Origin: Terriglobia bacterium
GTDB taxonomy: Bacteria > Acidobacteriota > Terriglobia > Bryobacterales > Bryobacteraceae
Length of the DNA: 54,327 nt
Assembly: GCA_020073265.1 (NCBI GenBank)
Contig: JAIQFN010000039.1
Span: 1 to 54,327, forward strand
Direction: 5' to 3'
Below are positions 35,228-44,048 of this stretch, piece after piece; position 1 is the first letter of the stretch, and every line of letters starts with the position of its first letter. The notes under the pieces are model-generated. The model made no database searches. It saw only the letters and a program-made list of their open reading frames with translations, and was not told the origin of the DNA. Made by a program: the position numbers and the translations under genes.

Positions 35228-36355
35228 CTACGACGTCTCCCAACTGATCGCGTATACGATGATGCCGCGCTCCCGATTATCGGACGGTTCCGGCGGCAGT
35301 GCGTAACTGAGCGCGTAGTCGAGCTGGACGGCGCCTGGCGCGGTTTCGGATGGCGTGAGTTCGAAAACGTGGGTATGCCGGCCGGATTCCGAGTAGCTGC
35401 AGGCGCTCAACTCCCGGCCCGCCACCGACACGGACATTGTAATGGCGGAGCTTCTTTCGAGCAGCGCATCGGGGAGGAAGAGCCGCGTGGTCACGCGCGC
35501 GGTCCGGCCGGCCGCGAGCTCGCGGATGCGGACGGAAAATTCCCTTTGAGTCCAGCGCCAGCCTTGGCCCTCGTCGTCATGCCATCCGCGAACCAGCTCC
35601 AGGTTGGCCAGCGAGTAGCGGCTGCGCAGGAAACAGAACGCCCGTAGGTCGCGAGCCGGGTCGGCCGGCCCGGTGTTGCGGTCGCCGACTGACGCGAATC
35701 GCAGCACTTCCCAATTGCATCGCTTCAGGAGCCGCCTCAAACCGGCTTCGGAGAAAATCCAGTAGTTGCTGTCGTCGTTGTTGAGCTCGTCGTCGTCCAG
35801 AAGATAGGCCACCGGCTGGTCCTTCAGGCTCAACTTGCCAAGACGATCCGCGATGCGCGTGCTCAGAACGCAGTAGTCGCTCTGCTTGGACAACTGTTCG
35901 AGCGCATAGAGCGGATTTTTCAGGTGATAGAGTACCCCGAGGCAAAAAACCAGCCGATAATGATCGAGCGGCAATACGAACTGCCGGTCGAGATCGAAGT
36001 CGTCGATCCTGATCTTCGACCCGAGCGCGGCGCCGAGGGCCCGGACGCCCCGCATGTGGTTCTGATTGGAGGTGGAGAAATCCAAGGCCTGGGTCTCGCA
36101 TCCGAGAGACTCCAGGAAGAAGGCGAACTCGCCGTCGCCGCAACCGAGATCCAGCGTGACGCCTTGCCGCGCCAGGTCGAACAAAGTGGCGAAATCTTCG
36201 CCAAAAAGATTTCCGAGGTGCAGGAGGGTGCTGAGCGAGTCGTAGGGATACCATTCCCAGCCAGGGTGCGGGATGGCCGCCTTCAGGGCCGTCACTTTTG
36301 CTCTGAAATCCTTGGCCCTCGAGAGTAGCTCGGAGACGATGGGCGTGGATGTCAC
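35228..36355 (-). CDS. SAM-dependent methyltransferase
   Basis: 375 residues from GTG 36355 (VTSTPIVSELLSRAKDF); GTG 36373 is possible. Motif I is VTLDLGCGDGEFAFFLESLG, with ETQALDFSTSNQNHMRGVRA for the following strand, and VFCLGVLYHLKNPLYALEQL resembles CmoB/tRNA U34-type methyltransferases. The C-terminal third has no recognised fold. The substrate is unknown. It diverges from the membrane glycosyltransferase gene. Confidence 0.75.
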   Translation of the reverse strand: MTSTPIVSELLSRAKDFRAKVTALKAAIPHPGWEWYPYDSLSTLLHLGNLFGEDFATLFDLARQGVTLDLGCGDGEFAFFLESLGCETQALDFSTSNQNHMRGVRALGAALGSKIRIDDFDLDRQFVLPLDHYRLVFCLGVLYHLKNPLYALEQLSKQSDYCVLSTRIADRLGKLSLKDQPVAYLLDDDELNNDDSNYWIFSEAGLRRLLKRCNWEVLRFASVGDRNTGPADPARDLRAFCFLRSRYSLANLELVRGWHDDEGQGWRWTQREFSVRIRELAAGRTARVTTRLFLPDALLERSSAITMSVSVAGRELSACSYSESGRHTHVFELTPSETAPGAVQLDYALSYALPPEPSDNRERGIIVYAISWETS

Positions 36356-36430
36356 GGGAGCTGCGCCAAGCACTACTTCAATATGGCATGGCGCGCTGCC
36401 GTGCCGACGGGGACCAAGTATGCTTGTGAG

Positions 36431-38077
36431 GTGAAGCGCGCGCTCCCACTGGTGATCTTGCTGGCTGCACAGGCCTCGGCCCTGCTGTGGGAGGCATGGC
36501 GACTGGGCGTGACCGCGGATGAGCCCTCCCATCTCACGGCGTCCTACATGTACTGGCTGGGGCGGGACGTCCTGTATCCCAGCGACACGCCCCCGCTGAT
36601 GAGGATGCTGGTGGGGTGGGTGCCGCGCGCGTTGGGCGCGCCTTCGCCGCTGGACGATCTGCAGTGGAGCAGCAGGAATTCCTACGATCTCGCGCCTCGG
36701 GTTTTGTATTCCCAAGGTGCGGCGAAGGCGCGCCGCCTGATGTTTCTGGCGAGGCTGCCGTTCATCCTGTTCCCGCTGCTGATCACGCTGGTAGTGTGGG
36801 CCTGGGGCCGGGCGTTGTTCGGCGACGGGATCGCACTGGCGCTGGCCGCCTGCACCGCCCTCGAGCCGACGCTGCTCGGTCACGGCGCGCTCATCAAATC
36901 CGACGTCATGGCAACGTGGGGATGTCTGTTGTTCACCTGGACGGCCTGGCGATATTGGTGCACGCCCGGCCGCCTCCGCCTGGCGATCATGACAGGGGCG
37001 CTGGTGCTGGCGGTGTTGACGAAGTTCACCCTGCTGGCGCTGATCCCGGTAGCGTTGCTGGTGGTTCTATGGCGAGGTCCGCGACTGGCTGGCCCCATCC
37101 TGCTGGCGGCCGCAATCTACATCGGGATTCTAGCTGCGTATCAGTTGCGGACCGGGCCGCTCGATACCAGCTACTGGGAACCTCCACTCGATAGCTTCGT
37201 GGGGCGCGGGGAACTGCGGTTGGTGCGGATTCTCAGCCATGTACCGTGGCCGACACAGTTCGTGCGCGGGCTCCGGTTCATCGGAGCGGCCAGCCGCAAC
37301 CAGTCGTTTTCCGCCTATCTGTTCGGCCAACGGATTCAGGGCAGCGCGCCAATGTATTTCCCAGCCGCGCTCGCGCTGAAGTTTCCCGTCCCATTGCAGA
37401 TACTCGCGCTGGCGGGCATCGCTGCGATGGTCAGCCAGGCGTTTCGCAGACGAACCACATCCGCCAGCGTGTTCATCTGCGGCGTGGCGCTGCTGCTGTT
37501 TGGTCTGGCCGTACGCTCGCACCTGCACATCGGATTCCGGCATATCCTGCCGATCCTGCCGCTGCTGATTCTGATCGGCGGGTTTGCGCTCCACCAGTGG
37601 GGCCGCGGCCGTCTCGGGCGGCTTGCCGCGGCGGGCCTTTTACTGTGGCTGGCGGTCTCCTCTCTTCGTATCTATCCGCAAGGCATCTCGTATTTCAACG
37701 AGTGGGCCGGCGGACCGGGCAACGGCTGGAAATACCTGGCCGATAGCAATCTGGACTGGGGACAGAACCTGCCGGAGCTGGCCGGCTACGTCGCCGAACA
37801 CAAGCTGGCGAGTGTGAAGCTCTACTATTTTGGAGCGGACATGCCGGAATATCGCATGCGGGCCGGCACTTTCACGGAGGAAGTGGGTCCCTGGAATCCC
37901 ACCCTCACCACTGCGAGACGTTTACAACCGACGCCCGGCGTGTATGCCGTGAGCGTCAACCTGGTGCTGGGTTTCGTGCTGCCGCCGGGCTATCAGGATT
38001 ACTTCGCCTACTTCCGGGAGCGCCAGCCGGTTGGACGCGCCGGCTATTCCATCTTCATTTACCGGGTGCCGGGCTAG
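36431..38077 (+). CDS. Multi-spanning membrane glycosyltransferase, GT39/ArnT-like
   Basis: 548 residues from GTG 36431; ATG 36383 is an alternative. About 11 membrane segments. The first loop holds VTADEPSHLTASYMYW, with the acidic pair expected of lipid-linked GT-C enzymes. YLADSNLDWGQNLPELAGYV and YYFGADMPEYRM are shared with the convergent neighbour at 38055, which is a paralogue. It likely transfers a sugar from a polyprenyl-phosphate donor at the outer face of the inner membrane. Acceptor unknown. The 3' end overlaps the neighbour by 23 bp. Confidence 0.75.
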   Translation: MKRALPLVILLAAQASALLWEAWRLGVTADEPSHLTASYMYWLGRDVLYPSDTPPLMRMLVGWVPRALGAPSPLDDLQWSSRNSYDLAPRVLYSQGAAKARRLMFLARLPFILFPLLITLVVWAWGRALFGDGIALALAACTALEPTLLGHGALIKSDVMATWGCLLFTWTAWRYWCTPGRLRLAIMTGALVLAVLTKFTLLALIPVALLVVLWRGPRLAGPILLAAAIYIGILAAYQLRTGPLDTSYWEPPLDSFVGRGELRLVRILSHVPWPTQFVRGLRFIGAASRNQSFSAYLFGQRIQGSAPMYFPAALALKFPVPLQILALAGIAAMVSQAFRRRTTSASVFICGVALLLFGLAVRSHLHIGFRHILPILPLLILIGGFALHQWGRGRLGRLAAAGLLLWLAVSSLRIYPQGISYFNEWAGGPGNGWKYLADSNLDWGQNLPELAGYVAEHKLASVKLYYFGADMPEYRMRAGTFTEEVGPWNPTLTTARRLQPTPGVYAVSVNLVLGFVLPPGYQDYFAYFRERQPVGRAGYSIFIYRVPG

Positions 38078-39776
38078 CGGCCTGCCCGTTCTTGCGAAAG
38101 TCGTAAACATAAATCGAATAGCCGATCTTGGCGATAGGGCGGTGGTCGCGAACCCACGACCAAGCGTCGTTCACATAGATCCCCATGAGCGGCGTGACGC
38201 TCACGGCCGCGACACAGTTCGGCGTCGCACCGGCTTGCAGTTCCCTGGTGGTCGGAAGCGAGGCGTTGGTCATTCCGTAGTATTCGGGAAATGCCGTGCC
38301 GAAATAACACAGGCAGGATCGAGGGTTCCCCTGCCGATTCAAGTAGCTTTTGAGCCGTAGCAGGTCCTGACCCCAGTCGATGTTGGAATCCACCAGGTAG
38401 CGCGGGCCGGCGCCCGGTCCGCCGGAAGGCAAGTTGAAGAATGCGACATAGGAAGGATAAATCAGGGTGGACTCGATCGCGACAAGCGCGACTGCCACCG
38501 CAAGAACGGCGCGCGAGCGATGCCGCCACAGGATCGCGGAGACCAGGACGAAGAGAAACGGAAAAACTGGCAGCAGGTGGCGAACGCCGAGATCGATGCG
38601 CGCACTACTGGCGGCCGCGAAATACACCGCCACTGGGATGGCCAGCACGAACCAGGCGAATTGTATTTCGCGCCAGCGCGTCTTCAGCAGACGGCGCGCG
38701 ACTATCCAGGTGGCCGCCGCGAGACCAATCAACAGGCCGGTGGGACTCTTGACCAGCATGACCACGGGAAAGTAATACCACCACCCGGTCTCCGAGCGGC
38801 GACCCAGCAGGTAAGCCTCGCGACCTCTGGTGTTGTGCCAGGCGATCAAGCTGAGGCCCTCGAAGAACCTGCTGCGGCCCAACGCGAGATGGTTTGTGAT
38901 CCAGCGCAACGCGAATCCGGTGGGCGATTCGATGCGAATGGCGGCGCGCGCGGGCGGCAGCGAGTGGTTCATCAGCCGGATTCCAGGCACGAATGATCGC
39001 GCTTCGGGCGCGTAGGTGGCGACGATCACTGCATACGCCAGCAGGCCAACCGTCAGGAACGACCGCAACGCGTGCCTGACAACCGCCTTCGGCCGCCGCT
39101 GCCAGCAACGCGCCAGGTACAGCAAGAAGAAGACCGGCAGCAGGATCAGCGCCGAGAATTTTGAGCTGATCGCCAGGCCCAGGCTAACACCCGCGAGAAT
39201 GAGCCACGGCGTCCGGCCTTCGATCAGGTATTCGCCCCACGACACGCAGGCCAGGAAGTAGAACAAGGCCACCAGCAGATCGGAGGTGACGTAACGGCCG
39301 TGCGCGATGAGATTGGGGTCGAAGGCGAAGAGCGCAAGCGCAAACAGGGCCACTGGTGCGCCGAATCGGCGGCGGGTCCAAAGCGCGAGGCAAAGACCGA
39401 ACAGGACCGTCATCACGATGGTCACCAGCCGGCCCGCGAACAGAAGCGTGCCGGCATCGATGGTGTTGTGAAACAGAAATTGGTTCGCGAACTCGACCTC
39501 TTTGAGCGCCTTCCAGGATGGGTCGTCCAGCGGCAGCTTTGGATGCATCCAGAGCAGCGGCAAGGCGTTAAGGAGTTTGCCGAAGGGAGGGTGCTCAGGA
39601 TTCAGCCGGAGATCGCCCGTTTTCCAGTAACTATAGCCCGCGGCGAGGTGGGTGCCTTCGTCCCAAGTGGGCGCATCCTGCCGGACGGAAAGGATTTGCG
39701 CCGTGCCCATCCAGGCAAGCAGCGCGATGACCAGGAACCAGTATGGGCTGAAACGTATGACACCAGCATAAGACAC
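38055..39776 (-). CDS. Multi-spanning membrane glycosyltransferase, GT39/ArnT-like (paralogue)
   Basis: 573 residues, ATG 39776. The acidic motif DAPTWDEGTHLAAGYSYWKT lies after TM1, and PEHPPFGKLLNALPLL follows it. YLVDSNIDWGQDLLRLKSYL and CYFGTAFPEYYGM match the convergent gene at 36431. About 10-12 membrane segments. It probably acts on lipid-linked sugars. It lies downstream of the microprotein candidate and the alpha/beta hydrolase on the same strand. Confidence 0.77.
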   Translation of the reverse strand: MSYAGVIRFSPYWFLVIALLAWMGTAQILSVRQDAPTWDEGTHLAAGYSYWKTGDLRLNPEHPPFGKLLNALPLLWMHPKLPLDDPSWKALKEVEFANQFLFHNTIDAGTLLFAGRLVTIVMTVLFGLCLALWTRRRFGAPVALFALALFAFDPNLIAHGRYVTSDLLVALFYFLACVSWGEYLIEGRTPWLILAGVSLGLAISSKFSALILLPVFFLLYLARCWQRRPKAVVRHALRSFLTVGLLAYAVIVATYAPEARSFVPGIRLMNHSLPPARAAIRIESPTGFALRWITNHLALGRSRFFEGLSLIAWHNTRGREAYLLGRRSETGWWYYFPVVMLVKSPTGLLIGLAAATWIVARRLLKTRWREIQFAWFVLAIPVAVYFAAASSARIDLGVRHLLPVFPFLFVLVSAILWRHRSRAVLAVAVALVAIESTLIYPSYVAFFNLPSGGPGAGPRYLVDSNIDWGQDLLRLKSYLNRQGNPRSCLCYFGTAFPEYYGMTNASLPTTRELQAGATPNCVAAVSVTPLMGIYVNDAWSWVRDHRPIAKIGYSIYVYDFRKNGQAASPAPGK

Positions 39777-39848
39777 GCTGCTGGAGTTTGCAGAGATTAC
39801 GGAATGATCGGCTCAACGCCGAACCACCGACCGACTTGTGTCAATCTG

Positions 39849-39959
39849 TCACACCTGAGTGTCAAAGTGCTTCTCCGCATCGGGTTTCGGCGAAGAAGAC
39901 AGCATCGACAAAAACAGGCCCAAGATCAACAATCCGCTAACGATCGCGCCCACTAGCAT
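39849..39959 (-). CDS. Possible 36-residue single-span membrane microprotein
   Basis: Reads MLVGAIVSGLLILGLFLSML followed by SSSPKPDAEKHFDTQV and stop. One hydrophobic helix of about 20 residues is followed by a polar tail. AAGGTG lies about 9-12 bases before the ATG. It sits between the hydrolase and glycosyltransferase genes on the same strand. The clear membrane-helix-plus-tail design makes it a fair candidate, but no homologue is known to me. Confidence 0.4.
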   Translation of the reverse strand: MLVGAIVSGLLILGLFLSMLSSSPKPDAEKHFDTQV

Positions 39960-40028
39960 TGCAAGACACCCACCTTCTGTTCCGTTAGAGTGCAACTCGG
40001 GTACCAAGGTTGCAAGAAATGTGCTTTG

Positions 40029-41045
40029 CTAAGCTTTTCGGATCAGTTCAAACATTTCTTGAATGCTGTGAACAATTAATTCCGGCTCGTCCAGGTGAAT
40101 CCAGTGGCCGGAGTTGGAGGCTACGACGTGCCGGCCGTGGAGCGCGTGACGCGCGAGTTCTTCGCGCTGGGCCAGTTGGGCTGGCGTGGAATGTCCGGCG
40201 GATAGAACGATCACCGGAATCGTACTGGGCGGCGCGAGCGCAGCCGCCTCGGCGGAGCTGGCCGGCAGGGATTCCAGATAGTCCGCCATGCCTTGGAAAC
40301 TTTCGGGCTGGCACCAGTGCGCCTGGACCATCGGCCAGACCTCACGCGGCATTTTGCGGACTTCGCCGACCAGGCGGGAGATGACGGATTCGCCCGAGCC
40401 GCTGGACACCCGAGCGATCGCCTTCGCGATGCGGCGGCCGCCGTTCGACAGCAGCCCCAGCGAAAACCGGACCAGGCCGATGCGAGCCAGCAGCGCGCCA
40501 CGCCGTGAAAGCTTCACACCGCGGCCGAGCATTCGCGATTGCGCCGGGGCGAGATCCAGCCACTCGGAGGGCGCCAGCGGATCGATCAGGACTAAGCCCG
40601 CCACCTGGTCCGGATGCGTGGCGCCATACGCGCGGATCAGCAGACCGCCAAAGGAGTGGCCGACCAGGACGTAAGGCGGCGGAATCTTCGCTGCGGCGAG
40701 CAAGGCATGCAGGTCGTCAACGATCGCCGATGCGACACGTGGCGCAGGCGCCGGATCGCTCCAGCCGAGCGACGCGCGGTCGTACGCGCAGGCGCGCGTG
40801 AATCCAGCCACCTGGGTCCGCACGTGGGTCCAATTGAGGCAGGAAGCGGAGATTCCGGATTCAAAAATCACGCTGGGACCGCCCTGCCCGCTGTCGATCA
40901 GGTGCAGCCGGCGTCCGCCGATGTCCAGCATCCTGCCGGGCGGCGGAAAACGGCGCCGGTCCAGCGCGGCTCCAATTGCCTGGTACGCCATTCCGCAGAG
41001 AATCAGAAGGGCGAACAGGCCGGCGATGAGCAGCAGGGTTTTCAA
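40029..41045 (-). CDS. Alpha/beta hydrolase, membrane-anchored
   Basis: 338 residues. The N-terminal helix LLLIAGLFALLILCGMAYQA should anchor it in the membrane. The nucleophile elbow is LVGHSFGGLLIRAYG, an acid residue is probably near VLIDPLAPSEW or later, and the catalytic His is in SNSGHWIHLDEPELI. FESGISASCLNWTHVRTQV, then ACAYDRASLGWSD, forms the oxyanion region. Substrate unknown. It is probably cotranscribed with the downstream microprotein and glycosyltransferase. Confidence 0.83.
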   Translation of the reverse strand: MKTLLLIAGLFALLILCGMAYQAIGAALDRRRFPPPGRMLDIGGRRLHLIDSGQGGPSVIFESGISASCLNWTHVRTQVAGFTRACAYDRASLGWSDPAPAPRVASAIVDDLHALLAAAKIPPPYVLVGHSFGGLLIRAYGATHPDQVAGLVLIDPLAPSEWLDLAPAQSRMLGRGVKLSRRGALLARIGLVRFSLGLLSNGGRRIAKAIARVSSGSGESVISRLVGEVRKMPREVWPMVQAHWCQPESFQGMADYLESLPASSAEAAALAPPSTIPVIVLSAGHSTPAQLAQREELARHALHGRHVVASNSGHWIHLDEPELIVHSIQEMFELIRKA

Positions 41046-41126
41046 GCGCGGGAGAAACGATTCTACCGCGGATCGCGGCGGGTCGCGGTCCAGTCCCGCG
41101 GCCCGCCCATAGTGTCAGGTTGGTGG

Positions 41127-41582
41127 TTACTCGCCGGTGGGGCGCGAAGCGGGCCGCCCGCGCGGATGCATGGCTTGCTGGAGCGATCCCCACTTCTGTT
41201 GCTGATCAGGCGTCAGAGTCTTGTAGATCTTGGCGAACGCCGAACTGCGGATGGCGGTGAGCTGGCCGGTCGCATTTCCCACGGTGGCCGAAAGCTGCTG
41301 GATTTGATCCGCGTCTCCAGCCTGCACCGCGGCCTCGAGCGACTGGCGGGTCGACATCAGTTGCTGGCGCACGGGCTGAGCCGACTTACGGGCGTCCTGG
41401 AAGATCGACTTCACCTGAGTTTGTTGAGCGTCGGTCAAGTTCAAGACGGCCGACATCACGCGCAGGGGGCGCCCTTCGCGTTGGCCGGCGCGCGCGGCAA
41501 GCCTCTGTTGCGCGAAGAGGCCTGCCGCCCCCAAGGCCGCCAGCGCGGAAAAAGCTACGAATTTGTTGGTTCTGAGTTGCAT
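41127..41582 (-). CDS. Spy/CpxP-like periplasmic protein
   Basis: 151 residues, ATG 41582 with AGGAG upstream. Signal peptide through AAGLFAQQ. Two LTxxQ-type motifs (LNLTDAQQTQVKSIF and TLTPDQQQKWGSL) frame a helical middle, as in Spy/CpxP. Such proteins act as periplasmic chaperones or stress sensors. It diverges from the zinc-ribbon membrane protein. A short low-complexity Arg/Pro tail ends it. Confidence 0.78.
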   Translation of the reverse strand: MQLRTNKFVAFSALAALGAAGLFAQQRLAARAGQREGRPLRVMSAVLNLTDAQQTQVKSIFQDARKSAQPVRQQLMSTRQSLEAAVQAGDADQIQQLSATVGNATGQLTAIRSSAFAKIYKTLTPDQQQKWGSLQQAMHPRGRPASRPTGE

Positions 41583-41715
41583 GTTTTACTACTCCTGTCT
41601 ATCAAGACGAGTCCTGGCCGCGGAGGTTTATCTAGACTGGTAAAGTCCGGTAACGGCGTGTAAACCACTTGCGCAGCCATCCGAACTCGGATAGAGTGGC
41701 AACGGAGGAGCGAAC

Positions 41716-42213
41716 ATGGCGTTCTGTCAAAATTGCGGCTCACCTGTGGACGGCCGCTTCTGCCAAAAGTGCGGCGCGGCGGTTGGCGGGGGTGCGCCGA
41801 ATCCGGCGCCGGGACCAACGCCTGGAAGTGCGCCTGGGGCTTATCCTCCCGCGGCCAACGTGGGGATCAGCGACAACGTCGCCGGGGCGCTGTGCTATCT
41901 GGTTGGCTTCATCACCGGCATTCTGTTTCTAGTACTGGCGCCTTACAATCAGAACCGCAACGTCAGATTCCACGCCTTCCAATCCATCTTTCTCAACGTC
42001 GCCTGGTTTGTCTGCTGGATCGTGCTGACCATCGTGGGGATTGCGTTGCACGTGATCCCGGTCCTGGGCACGATGCTCATGATCCTGCTCAATTTCGCTC
42101 TGGGGATCGGCTCGCTGATCGTGTGGATCTACATGATGATCAAGACCTACAACGGCGAGCGAATCGTGCTGCCGGTGATCGGGTCGCTGGCCGAGCAGCA
42201 AGCTGGGAACTAA
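41716..42213 (+). CDS. Zinc-ribbon plus DUF4870/Tic20-like membrane protein
   Basis: 165 residues with GGAGG before the ATG. The N-terminal MAFCQNCGSPVDGRFCQKCG is a two-CxxC zinc ribbon, then a Gly/Pro linker. The membrane domain has VAGALCYLVGFITGILFLVL, then NRNVRFHAFQSIFLNVAWFV, matching the DUF4870/Tic20-like family with about four spans. Function unknown, possibly membrane-associated assembly or scaffolding. A hairpin follows its stop codon. Confidence 0.8.
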   Translation: MAFCQNCGSPVDGRFCQKCGAAVGGGAPNPAPGPTPGSAPGAYPPAANVGISDNVAGALCYLVGFITGILFLVLAPYNQNRNVRFHAFQSIFLNVAWFVCWIVLTIVGIALHVIPVLGTMLMILLNFALGIGSLIVWIYMMIKTYNGERIVLPVIGSLAEQQAGN

Positions 42214-42252
42214 GGCCGCCTAAAGGCGGCTGCAAGCCACGATCGGCTGCCG
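42214..42252. repeat. Hairpin region between convergent genes
   Basis: GCCGCCT/AGGCGGC with a 2-base loop follows the stop at 42213, then an imperfect GCAAGCC/CGGCTGC stem. It could serve as a bidirectional terminator, but no T-run follows. The segment resembles small palindromes often seen in acidobacterial intergenic DNA. Confidence 0.5.
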
Positions 42253-42254
42253 CA

Positions 42255-43121
42255 CTAGCGCAAGCCTTTTTCCTTGAGGTAGGCGATCAAGGCGGCCGGA
42301 TCGTCGGTTATGATGGCGTCCACGCCGGCGTCGATCAAACGCTGCCAGTCCTGCGGCGTGTCCGCCGTCCACGGCACCACTTCGAGTTTGGCCGCGTGCG
42401 ACGCCTGCACCTGCTCGGGCGTGACCAGCCTGAATTCGGGCGAAATGATGCCGGCTTGGGCTTCGCGGGCGATCTCGGGGAACGGGCGCGCCTTGCCTTC
42501 CCACAGCGCAGCCAGCCTGATCTCGGGCGCCAGGCGCTTCATCGCTACCAAAGTGCGGAAGTCGAACGACTGAACGATCACGCGCAGCTCCAGCTTGTGC
42601 TTGCGGATCTCCGCCAGCATCATTCGCGAAAACTCCTCCGGCGGCGGGGTCAACTCGGGATGATCGGGAAAGCTTTTGGTTTCGATGTTGAACTGGAAGC
42701 TGCCGCGAGTGGAGAGGCTGAGCACTTCATCCAGCGTCGGGATGCGAGTGCCGGGCACCGGTGTCTGCTTGGGGAAGTGCGTATTCTTCAAAGCTCCGCA
42801 ATCGTAGTCGCGCAGCTCGGCCAGCGTCAGCTCGTGAATCGCGATGCCCGGGTGCGGCCCGGTGCAGATCTGCGGGTTGATGTGCGGATCGTGCGAAATC
42901 ACCAGCACGTTGTCCTTGGTGACGGCGACGTCCATTTCCAGCACGTCCACCCCGGCCCGGATGGCGTAGCTGAAGGCGGGGATGGTGTTCTCCGGATACA
43001 TGGCGCGGGCGCCTCGGTGTCCGTGGACCAGGATGCGGGATGCGGCGTCGAGAGACATAGGAGCAAAAAACAAACCGAAAGAAGCCAGCAAGCAGAGGGT
43101 TCGTTTAGCGATCGGGAGCAT
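42255..43121 (-). CDS. Glycerophosphodiester phosphodiesterase (exported)
   Basis: 288 residues, ATG 43121. Signal peptide through SLDAA. Catalytic motif HGHRGARAMYPENTIPAFSY, acidic pair in VLEMDVAVTKDN and VISHDPHIN carry the His, Glu and Asp residues of the GDPD TIM barrel, and FNIETKS matches the barrel's later acidic strand. It splits glycerophosphodiesters to glycerol-3-phosphate and an alcohol, in the periplasm. It starts 2 bp after the stop of the Cys-rich gene. Confidence 0.88.
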   Translation of the reverse strand: MLPIAKRTLCLLASFGLFFAPMSLDAASRILVHGHRGARAMYPENTIPAFSYAIRAGVDVLEMDVAVTKDNVLVISHDPHINPQICTGPHPGIAIHELTLAELRDYDCGALKNTHFPKQTPVPGTRIPTLDEVLSLSTRGSFQFNIETKSFPDHPELTPPPEEFSRMMLAEIRKHKLELRVIVQSFDFRTLVAMKRLAPEIRLAALWEGKARPFPEIAREAQAGIISPEFRLVTPEQVQASHAAKLEVVPWTADTPQDWQRLIDAGVDAIITDDPAALIAYLKEKGLR

Positions 43122-43123
43122 GG

Positions 43124-43405
43124 CTACAAGACCTCGTCCGTGGGGAAGACGGAATTCGTTTCAGGAGCTGGTTCAGCAGGAGCGGCGGATACGGAAGGCT
43201 CAGTAACCTCAGGCTGCCCGGCGTGAACCTCCTCGGCGTGAACCTCCCCGGCCGACAGTGGAACTTCGCACTCGCAGCAATCGCTGCAGCGCTTGCATCG
43301 TTCGCAGCGGTGATTGCCGCACGCGTCCTTGGTGCAAAAAACGCAAATCTCCGCGGACGGTTCGCCGCAGATGCTACAGCGGAAGATAGCCGCTTCGACG
43401 GTCAT
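43124..43405 (-). CDS. Small Cys-rich (zinc-ribbon-like) protein
   Basis: 93 residues from ATG 43405, overlapping the upstream gene stop by 4 bp. CSICGEPSAEICVFC, then CGNHRCERCKRCSDCCECEV, holds eleven Cys and one His in about 40 residues, a likely two-zinc knuckle. The second half is acidic and low complexity. Unknown function; the operon with a secreted protein and a GPDase suggests an envelope-related or regulatory role. The longer frame to 43945 is not in use here. Confidence 0.6.
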   Translation of the reverse strand: MTVEAAIFRCSICGEPSAEICVFCTKDACGNHRCERCKRCSDCCECEVPLSAGEVHAEEVHAGQPEVTEPSVSAAPAEPAPETNSVFPTDEVL

Positions 43406-43965
43406 GGGCGGGAGGTCTTTCTCTGCGGCGCGGGCTGATTGAGCAGCAGCCCACGGCAGCGCTGCGCCTCGCGGTCGGCCACTTTGAATTCCTGTTCTTT
43501 TTGCGCGGCCAGGTCCGTCAGGTACTGGCTCAGACGGTCGCGATTGTTGCTGTTTTCCGCCACCACGGACTGCGCCAAGTCGGCCAGCGCCGGATTCTGA
43601 TATTTGCGGATGCCTTCCACCAGCGATCCCAGCGTGGACTCCATGGCTTGCATGCGCAGGTAGGTGTCCAGCGCGAGGGTGAGCCGCTCCGGATCCTTCG
43701 ACAGCGCGGTGCTGGACGAAAGCAGGTAGCGCAGTTCGGCTTGCGCCGATTTCCACTGCGCGACATATGCGTCGGGCGCGCCTTTGGCGACCCAGGCCTC
43801 CGGCTTCACCTGGTCGATGATGGGCTTCAAGTGCTGCGCCAGAAGATCGAGACCTTCCAGCAGCTTTCTGACATCCCATTCCGACGAGACGCCGGCGGGC
43901 TGCGCGGTTTGAGCCGTGGCCATCGCCGCGAACAGGAGCAGACACATCCAGGGAGCGAACTTCAT
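43402..43965 (-). CDS. Exported helical protein of unknown function
   Basis: 187 residues from ATG 43965 (MKFAPWMCLLLFAAMATAQ, a signal peptide). The mature part is helical with WDVRKLLEGLDLLAQHLKPI, AQWKSAQAELRYLLSSSTAL and a final RDRLSQYLTDLAAQKEQEF coiled segment. No family recognised. It heads the three-gene set with the Cys-rich protein and GPDase; the ATG at 44004 was rejected because the signal begins later. Confidence 0.65.
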   Translation of the reverse strand: MKFAPWMCLLLFAAMATAQTAQPAGVSSEWDVRKLLEGLDLLAQHLKPIIDQVKPEAWVAKGAPDAYVAQWKSAQAELRYLLSSSTALSKDPERLTLALDTYLRMQAMESTLGSLVEGIRKYQNPALADLAQSVVAENSNNRDRLSQYLTDLAAQKEQEFKVADREAQRCRGLLLNQPAPQRKTSRP

Positions 43966-44048
43966 GGTAATTTTCCCTACTGGACTAGTGTGGCACACTC
44001 GCACGGCTTAACTGAGTTGAGCGCTGCGGGAAAACTACTGCGCGCGAA

